From: Rhabdophis nuchalis
Taxonomy: Eukaryota; Chordata; Lepidosauria; Squamata; Natricidae
Direction: 5' to 3'
Assembly (NCBI GenBank): GCA_039707465.1
Contig: CM077644.1
Span: forward strand, 101,943,375-102,007,374
Length of the DNA stretch: 64,000 bases
Shown here: positions 56,870 through 64,000 of the stretch, one piece after another
Position numbering within the stretch: position 1 is the first letter of the stretch
Layout: every line of letters begins with the position of its first letter
Made by a program: the position numbers and the translations under genes
The notes under the pieces: generated by a model
Told to the model about the DNA's origin: nothing
The model's input: the letters and a program-made list of their open reading frames with translations, nothing else
Database searches by the model: none

Positions 56870-58869
56870 TTATTTATCCTACTGTATATGGATTTCTTTG
56901 GAGATGCTTTTCAAACGAATGAACTATTAGTAGTATCAGATTACTTACAGTAAAGGGTACAATTTGACATATTTAGAATACTGAGATGTGTTAGCAGTGA
57001 TTTTATTTTATTTTATTTTAGTAGCTCTGGAATTTTGTTGGAGAGTTGGATGTCAATTGGATAAATTATAGTATTGCATTGCCTCATTTTATATATTTGG
57101 GAAGGAAATGGAAGGGAAGCACAGTTTTACATGTTGGGTTAAACCAAGGTTTATTTTAACCATTAATTGTTGAATTATGATCAGATATGTAGTAAAGAAC
57201 CAGGAGCCTAATTCAATTTCACCTGATTTCCTAGACCCAGTAGAAAATTGATGAAAGATTTTGGCTCTTAAAAAAGAACTATTTTAATATCCAGATGGAT
57301 TAAACTAGACCTAGCCTAGGTAGAGTTTAGTAGTGCCTTCTGAAGCATATTACTCTCCATTGAGGTTGATCTGATTTGATTTCATTACATTGCTTCAGTA
57401 ACTAGCATCTGTTCCTGGGATGAATAATACACGCACACGCACTCTGTTGCACTAGTTAGAACCAGGCTAACACAACAAGTTTGGGACACTCAAAGAGCAC
57501 TTCCTTTGTTGTGAAAATGAAGTGCTGCTTTGAAAGCTGACAAACTGCTAATGAGCTTAATGAACTAGTCATGAATGTCAGCAAGTTTTATTTTCGATAT
57601 TTGGCAAGGACAGCTTCAAATGTGGAGATTAATAGAAAAGTATAGGGAGGGTACCAAGAGTTACTCACTGCATGATACTTACACATTTTTGTTCTAGTAG
57701 CTCCTATATACTATGCTATTGTATAATCCTTGCAAAAGAGTTGGTTAAAACATTTTTTAAAAGAGATAACACCTTTTGTATTATGTAACTATATATTATG
57801 TAACTATAGCAAATGTTAATGCACTGAAACACAAAAATGTAATTCTTTATAGTTCCAAATAACCAGTGGGGAAAATACGCTCTAAGACCAACAGAAAAAT
57901 AGATCTATTGTTAGACTCCTGGACCAAATATGGCTGTTAAGGGAAAGAAAGATACTTCCCAGGGAAGATTTCTTAAATACTTTTTAGGATCAATTTTTTT
58001 CATGCAGATCTTTCTTACCTTCATGTTTCCAGTTAATCTGATCCTGTATTTTAGGCTGCAATAATAAGTAGAGAAATAGTTTTTTAAAAAGATAGCATAT
58101 GAACCTCATCATGTAAGGAAGATATCTCTTCCTTTTTAATCCCATTTTCTAGCTTTGTTTCTTGAAGTTCTACCTTGGTAGTATATGGTGTTGCTTAAAT
58201 GTAAACCCTTTTGGGTTTTCAACATTTTTGCATAAATATAACCTAAAATGTGATCTGTTCTCCACTTGTTTTCCACAGTTCTAAAATGATAAAAAAAACC
58301 AATTAAATAAAGTAAAAACATTATACTTGTTCATATATTTACTGAAGAAAATGATCCAAAGTTCCATATTTGTGTGTAACAAAAGTATGTGAACCTCTAG
58401 GATTATCAGTTCATTTAAAGGAAAAATTGGTGGATTTCAGTCATTGGGATGATGTAAGGGCAATGTCCTGCCTTATTTAAATAAGAGAATTGTGGGTATT
58501 CACTATCAGAGTCTGATCTTTAAAACATTGCTTTGTGGAAGTGTTTCGTGGACCTCTGAAAATGTTGCTCACTAGCTGAGTTTGACTTCTGGTGATTACT
58601 TGTACATGCCCATCTTTTCTTGAGTTGCTTTTAGACAAATACCTAATATGATTGAGGAACTATTGATATCCTGTTGATGATAGTATCAGTCATAATAATA
58701 ATAAAATAATTTAATAATGGCCAGTATCTCACATAGTTGTCTTGTAAAAAATTGTGTTTTGATCCAAAATTGGATAAGATTTCACTCCAGCATACCAAAA
58801 GTTTCTAGATAAAAAAGGGCTGTCTTCTCTCAATTTCTACCTGACCAATTTGGTCATGTAGACTGGAGA
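56870..58869. other. Intergenic DNA downstream of ZNF281
   Basis: Short (ATTTT)n at 57003-57022; otherwise no recognised gene or transposon. The next gene in many vertebrates (KIF14) is not seen in the window. Confidence 0.45.
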
Positions 58870-59175
58870 TGCTATGGTCCTGTCAGCCAAGGGATATAGG
58901 CTGGTGGGGACCAAGAGATGTGCCTTCTTGGCAGTAGCCCTGCCCTTTGGAATATTCTTCCTTCAAAGTTTAGGATGGCCTCAACCTTGTTAGAGGCTTT
59001 GATACCTGACTGCACTGTTAATTTTAATGTAATTACAATTTCAGTTGCCTAAATGTATAATTTTAACTTTTTGTGTTTTTATGGTTTAATTATTGTGATA
59101 TTATTTGTTGCCCAGTGTCAATTGAATTTAGATGGGCAGCTATAGAAATTGAACAAATAAATAAAATAACTTGGC
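58870..59175 (+). mobile_element. Old L2-like LINE 3' end, plus strand
   Basis: 'gtgccttcttggcagtagcc' followed by 'ctgccctttggaatattctt' is a decayed version of the L2-like 'FSVAGPALWNDLP' coding block. The end 'gggcagctatagaaattgaa' and 'caaataaataaaataac' is a typical tail. A similar tail scrap lies at about 13255-13285. Confidence 0.6.
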
Positions 59176-60377
59176 ATCGGAAGAGTTCCATGTATTGCAA
59201 TGCCCATATGTACCATGCTGCTAACTGCCAGCTTATGTAGTGATCCTCAAAAGCTCTATGACGATAGAGAAGTAGGCATGAAGACCTCAAGTAATTCTGG
59301 AAACTAAAATAGTAGGTTACACATTTTTAAATTCCATTTGATGAAGTACAATCAGATGTAGTGGACAATAAATAATTGGAAATAGTTCTTCTAAGATGCA
59401 CATGCCACAATCATACTGTGCCTGTGTTTTTCTGGGCAAAGTTTTCTTGGGCTTTACAAATGCTACTTTTACAAAGCAGATATTTTTATCTGTTAAGTGT
59501 AAATAATTAACTGAGCAGTAAAAAAAGAAAAATCTACCGCACATTATTAGTAATGATAACATACTGAGAATTTACCTATTTTCTCAGACTCATACAATAT
59601 TAAACTTAATTCTTTTGAAAGTTCTTGTATTGATGTGTTGAAATTTGGGAGAAATAAAAATGTTCTTTTTTTATTCTTCCCCTTCAGTTCTGCAAATAAC
59701 TTTAGTCTATTAACTTAACACGTTCTATGATTCCGACCAATATCTTGTTTTGCCAAAACTAGAGCTCATGAACCATTTTTTGGGTCTTTCAAGGCAACTG
59801 AAAGCAAGTGCTCTTTGGATGTATTACAACCTCTTGCAGAAAAGATGATTATGTGCCTCTCATTGTGTATTGGACTCTGAAGTTGAGCTTAATGAAACAT
59901 CAATTTTCAGCCTTTGAATTGGCTCTGTAAGTGGAAACAAAGATTGGACAATAGAGTTCCTTTTGGTTTAAGTGCAATTCATTTAAAATACTATTAAAAT
60001 TCTTGTGTATGTAACTTTCAATTGAAAAAATAGGGCATTACAGAGCAACAATTTTTGAATCAAGGTTTTGTAATTAACTTACAGAATGCATCCAAAATCT
60101 GGGACCCATTATTCCCAGGAGATTTGGAAAATCATTGCCTGCTTCAGACTGTCATGGTCAAATGTCATTTCCAATGTTCCCTGCCAGTTTTCCAGAAGGA
60201 AGGTCAACAGGGAAGTTGGCAGGAAGTTGGAAGTCCCAGGCTGGTGGGCAGGTAAATGAATGCTGCCAGGTGGAACGGGGAGTGAAATGCTGTATGTAGG
60301 TGCAGAGGAGATACTACATAAGTTAGGGAAGATGCCTGAGAGGCATTGCATAGGTCAGGAAGGATGTGGATTTAGGA
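59176..60377. other. Intergenic DNA, no gene recognised
   Basis: The right part (60230-60370) is G-rich with 'agttagggaagatg' and 'ggtcaggaaggatg', similar to words at 62290-62460 beyond the LINE. Confidence 0.4.
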
Positions 60378-62215
60378 TTTAGGATTTATTACATTTTTAG
60401 ACCGCCCTTCTCCCTTGCGGGACTCAGGGCGGTGTACAGGCAATAATAAGATCAATAATATAAAGCATAAAATACAATTAAAAATATATTAAATAGATTG
60501 GCCTGATCTAAATCCTGTTAAAAAACCCTTACTAAAACAATTTAAAAACTAAAGCAATTTAAAAAGCTACGCCAGGCCGGCCGCACAAAACAGATAGGTC
60601 TTTAAGGCCCGACGGAACTGGCGCAGGTCCGTGGTTGTCCGTAGGTCAGGGGGGTAGGTCATTCCAGAGGGCAGGAGCTGCCACAGAGAAGGCTCTCCCC
60701 CTGGGGGTCGCCAGCCGGCATTGCCTGGCCGACGGCACCCTGAGGAGGCCCTCTCTGTGGGAGCGGACTGGTCGGTGGGAGGTGTTTGGTAGCAGGAGGC
60801 GGTCTTGCAGATAGCCAGGTCCCTTGCCATGGAGCGCTTTAAAGATGGTTACTAATACCTTGAAGCGCACCCGGAAAGCCACAGGCAGCCAGTGCAGCTT
60901 GCGCAGGAGAGGTGTCATGCGGGAGCATCTAGACGCTCCCAGAATGCCCCGCGTGGCCACATTCTGAACTAACTGGAGTCTCCGGGTGCACCTCAAGGGA
61001 AGCCCCATGTAGAGAGCATTGCAGTAGTTCAGACGGGAAATGACGAGGGCTTGAGTGACCGTGCGTAAAGCGTCACGATCCAGAAAGGGGCGCAACTGGC
61101 GTATCAGGCGAACCTGATAAAAAGCCCCCCTGGCCACGGCTGTCATATGGTGGTCTAGAGACAGCCGAGAATCCAGGAGGACACCAAAGTTGCGAGCCCT
61201 CTCTGTAGGGGCCAATGACTCACCCCCAATAGCCAGCGATGGCACCAGCTGGCTATATCATGACGCTGGAAGCCACAGCCACTTGGTCTTGGACGGGTTG
61301 AGTCAGAGCCTGTTTCTCCCCATCCAGACTCGCACGGCTTCCAGACACCGGGACGTTACTTCCACGGCATCGTTGGGGTGGCCCGGGGTAGAGATGTACA
61401 GCTGAGTATCGTCAGCGTACTGATGGAACTCTACCCCGAAACCACGGATGATCTCACCCAACGGCTTCATATAGATGTTGAACAGGAGAGGCGAGAGGAC
61501 CGACTCCTGTGGCACCCCACAAGTGAGGCACCTCGACCTCGACCTCTGCCCTCCTGCCAACACAAATTGCGACACAAATTGCAACCGGTTGGAGAGGTAG
61601 GAGGAGAACCACCGTAAAACGGTGCCCCCCACCCCCAACTCCTCCAGCCGGTGCAACATGATACCATGGTCGATGGTATCAAAAGCCGGTGAGAGATCTA
61701 ACAGGACCAGGATAGAGGAGCAACCCCTATCCCGAGCCCTCCAGAGATCATCCACCAACGCGACCAATGCTGTCTCTGTGCTGTACCCAGGCCGGAAGCC
61801 GGACTGGCACGAGTCCAGATAGACAGTTTCCTCCAGGTGCTGAGGGAGCTGCCGCGCCACCACACTCTCAACAACCTTCGCAAGAAAACGAAGGTTGGAG
61901 ACAGGACGGTAGTTGGCCAACACAGCCGGGTCCAGGGATGGCTTCTTGAGGAGGGGCCTCACCACTGCCTCTTTCAAGGCAGCCGGCAGAAACCCCTCAC
62001 TCAAAGAAGCGTTGACAATTCCCTGGAGCCAGTCTCGTGTCACCTCCCGGGAGGCCAGTACCAACCAGGAGGGACACGGGTCCAATAAACATGTGGTGGC
62101 ATTCAGTCGCCTCGGCAACCTGTCCATGTCTTCGGAAGTCACAGGATCGAACTCTTCCCAGATGACAGACTCAAGACCTGCCTCCGTCAACCCGTCTGAA
62201 CTAGACCACTCTATG
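60378..62215 (-). mobile_element. L2-like LINE, 1.84-kb copy with RT domain
   Basis: The longest LINE in the window. 3' UTR 60378-60566 ('accgcccttctcccttgcgg', 'gactcagggcggtgtacagg'). The ORF2 portion runs from 62190 back to 60567 on the minus strand and includes the RT core. It is 5'-truncated in the region before the RT (no endonuclease seen). Several stops and one frameshift make it inactive. A G-rich repetitive sequence appears on both sides. Confidence 0.95.
60567..62190 (-). pseudogene. L2-like ORF2 remnant: reverse transcriptase, broken
   Basis: In order on the minus strand: PLLKKPSLDPAVLANYRPVSNLRFLAK and STETALVALVDDLW (fingers), SSILVLLDLSPAFDTIDH (motif A, with its Asp), a GVPQESVLSPLLFNIYMKPLG block (motif B, normally GVPQGSVL, so Gly to Glu here), YADDTQLY (catalytic motif C, intact), then FLDRDALRTVTQAL, LNYCNALYMGLP and GPALWNDLPP. 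Stops at about 61303-61305 and in the gap to 61246 (two TGA in the same frame, consistent with CGA to TGA decay), and a frameshift near 60650-60660 before the final RRALKTYLFCAAGLA. It would normally copy its own RNA into the genome. Confidence 0.92.
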
Positions 62216-62289
62216 TGCTAGAGTAAGCATATGCAATAAGCACCCTAAGAGTCAAAGAGGATGTTTTACAGTGCAAAAGGGCAATGTGT

Positions 62290-62460
62290 AGTTCAGGGAA
62301 GTTGTGTACAGGTACTAGCGGTGTGAAAGGATGCGAGGGAGTGTTTAGGGAAGGTGTGAAGGTACATGGGGATGTGCAAGAGGCGCAGTGTCGGGGACAA
62401 GGCAAGGAAGTTTGTGAGAGATCTCGGTCAGGAGTATGATGTAGGTTAGGGAGAGTGTGC
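62290..62460. repeat. Degenerate G-rich repeat right of the LINE
   Basis: Recurring words 'gttcagggaagttgtg', 'gtttagggaaggtgtgaagg' and 'gttagggagagtgtgcagg', also seen left of the LINE at 60310-60370. The unit length is irregular, so this is a decayed minisatellite at most. Confidence 0.5.
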
Positions 62461-62718
62461 AGGTGTGCCCAAGTGATAGGTAAGTAAATATCTCTGAATG
62501 ATGATCCAATGGTTCATGGTGCATCTAGTTTTGTACAGAGACATAAACAAGGTTCTTGTAGAAAAATAAATATATTTTATTATTGTATTATATATTTTTT
62601 AATTCCATTTCTTTTTTCTGCCTGGGTTAATTGTTACTTTTTAATCATTTAATTTAAAAAAATACTTTAATTCACATTGTTTGAACCAATGGTGCAAGTA
62701 TTGCTTTTCTACTTCTGT

Positions 62719-62825
62719 CTTCAGGAGAATCAAACTGTTTTTATATCTATTCTTTAGGAGAATCAATATTATTACTTTTTAAAAAAGTAATTTAGGAGAA
62801 TCAATATTATTACTTTTTTAAAAAG
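62719..62825. repeat. Short tandem repeat, about 38 bp unit
   Basis: 'tttaggagaatcaatattat' starts at 62753 and again at 62791 (38-bp period), with a diverged third unit ('cttcaggagaatcaaactgt') at 62719. The unit contains its own small palindrome ('attactttttaaaaaagtaa'). Confidence 0.85.
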
Positions 62826-64000
62826 CACCTGCATTTTCTAGAAGCTTGCACCATGCTCATTCTCTGCATATTCAAAAGAATTGGGAAAAGTTTTTTGTTT
62901 TGGACAGAATGAAATGCTTTGAGCTCTCTCCCTCATTTTAATTTACGTGAGAAAGCAAAGCATGAGAATGTCTATGTTTGGACTGACCAATGTTCATTTT
63001 GATTTTGCATCTCCTTTGGCCAGGGTGGGAAGACTCATCTCCTACAGTTAAACTCTGTATTAGCTCTGAGCAAATTTAGATATTGTAGGCATTCCCAACT
63101 TGATGTCTATAGTTTTGGATTAAAATTCCTATACTCCTTGATGGGCTAGGTATAATGGAAATTGTGGACCAGTACTTCTGGAGGACACTAGCTTGAGCAC
63201 AACTATTGGAACCTTAACTGCCTAAAATGTAGGTAAAAGATGCCTACATACTATCTTTCCTGTTTTCCTCCAGTCTTTTTAAAAAAGATTCTATATGCTG
63301 GTTGGCACTTTCACGTGAGGATTTAATGTTACTTTGTGTCAGTGTTGCATTCCTGCATTTCTACCCAGATGATCTGTTTTGAGTAACTGACCTACGGTGC
63401 CGGTTTATTTTTTGAGATGAAGCTTCCTTTTGTAGAAACTCATTTCATTCCATTGTCCTGCCACTCTGTAAGTAATCCACTACTACTGCTTAACCAATTA
63501 TAACGACTCAAAAGGTCTTGTCACATTTTCCTTATTATGAGAGCTTATAAAAAGTGACAAACCAGTCATTTTATTGAAGACTGAGTTAGGACACTGATGG
63601 AGTGCCGTGTTTTGCACTCTGGTCAGCTGGGTGATATGAGGATGGCGACAGTGAAAACCACTTTAAACTTTCACGGGATGTGCATGTGTGCTGGGAAACA
63701 GTGGCAGTAGCAATTTTAGATCAAATCCATCTCTATTACAGTGATAGACAAGCATAACAACAGGAGCACGCAAGTGCCAAAAATGAATTTCTGATCTTAA
63801 TTCTACTATTGTAGTTATAAATGACATTGGACCTTTTGGGGTAGATCTGTTAGAGAGCCTGTCAATAATTATGCCCTACTTTTTTCAGTTACCAGGTTTT
63901 ATTACAAGGCAGATACCTACGCTGCTGAGGCAGGATAGAAATGTGAATAAATAAATAAATACAATGTTACCAAATTAACATATTAAACATGATTGTACAA
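62826..64000. other. Intergenic DNA to window end
   Basis: No gene recognised. An (AATA)n tail at about 63945-63962 follows 'gaggcaggatagaaatgtga', which resembles a LINE 3' end. Confidence 0.4.

Noticed and set aside
61378..62221. Plus-strand open frames at 61.2-62.2 kb
   Set aside because: Antisense shadows of the L2-like reverse transcriptase.

Overview
This is vertebrate nuclear DNA. The introns, CpG island, C2H2 zinc-finger gene and dense CR1, L2-like, L1, hAT and mariner repeats point to a squamate reptile. The mix of tRNA-derived SINEs, hAT hairpin elements and long microsatellites fits a snake best; the species call is inference. Nothing bacterial or viral was recognised.

Only one complete protein-coding gene is present: ZNF281 on the + strand, with its CDS at 51804-54506 uninterrupted in one exon. 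It sits in a CpG island and has a ZNF143-type promoter motif, a probable short intron in the 5' UTR, a small upstream ORF, an 8-mer miR-34 site early in the 3' UTR, and AATAAA signals up to about 56.84 kb. The roughly 50 kb upstream is a gene desert filled mainly by transposon insertions; 57-64 kb is intergenic again and holds a 1.8-kb L2-like LINE.

Layout: 1-5.5 kb, LINE 3' ends and AT-rich DNA; 5.5-14.3 kb, hAT hairpins, CR1, a mariner-like element, a SINE, and L2-like and Rex1-like LINEs; 15.8-16.3 kb, a Tigger-type element with both ends and TA target sites; 17.7-29.9 kb, mixed repeats and a hAT element that has gained about 260 bp of TTTC/TTCC microsatellite; 33.4-35.2 kb, two hAT elements; 36-40.8 kb, L2-like, CR1 and two L1-type insertions; 41.6-46.1 kb, further hAT elements, one split by a near-full-length L1-type element with ORF1 but no ORF2; 47.4-48.0 kb, a 200-bp-arm palindrome with tRNA-like arms; 48.37-48.41 kb, a 42-nt candidate exon; 50.9-56.9 kb, ZNF281.

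The points most worth checking are: (1) a 42-nt, splice-flanked, in-phase exon reading GLFIFLIYGVYNTE, which has the size and pattern of the TM7 exon of class B/adhesion GPCRs and lies 3.4 kb upstream of ZNF281; (2) two L1-type insertions with clear target-site duplications in which ORF1 runs directly into a short 3' UTR, suggesting an ORF2-less (HAL1-like) family in a squamate; (3) the large palindrome; (4) two hAT elements inserted side by side through the same 8-bp target; and (5) the ZNF281 control elements.
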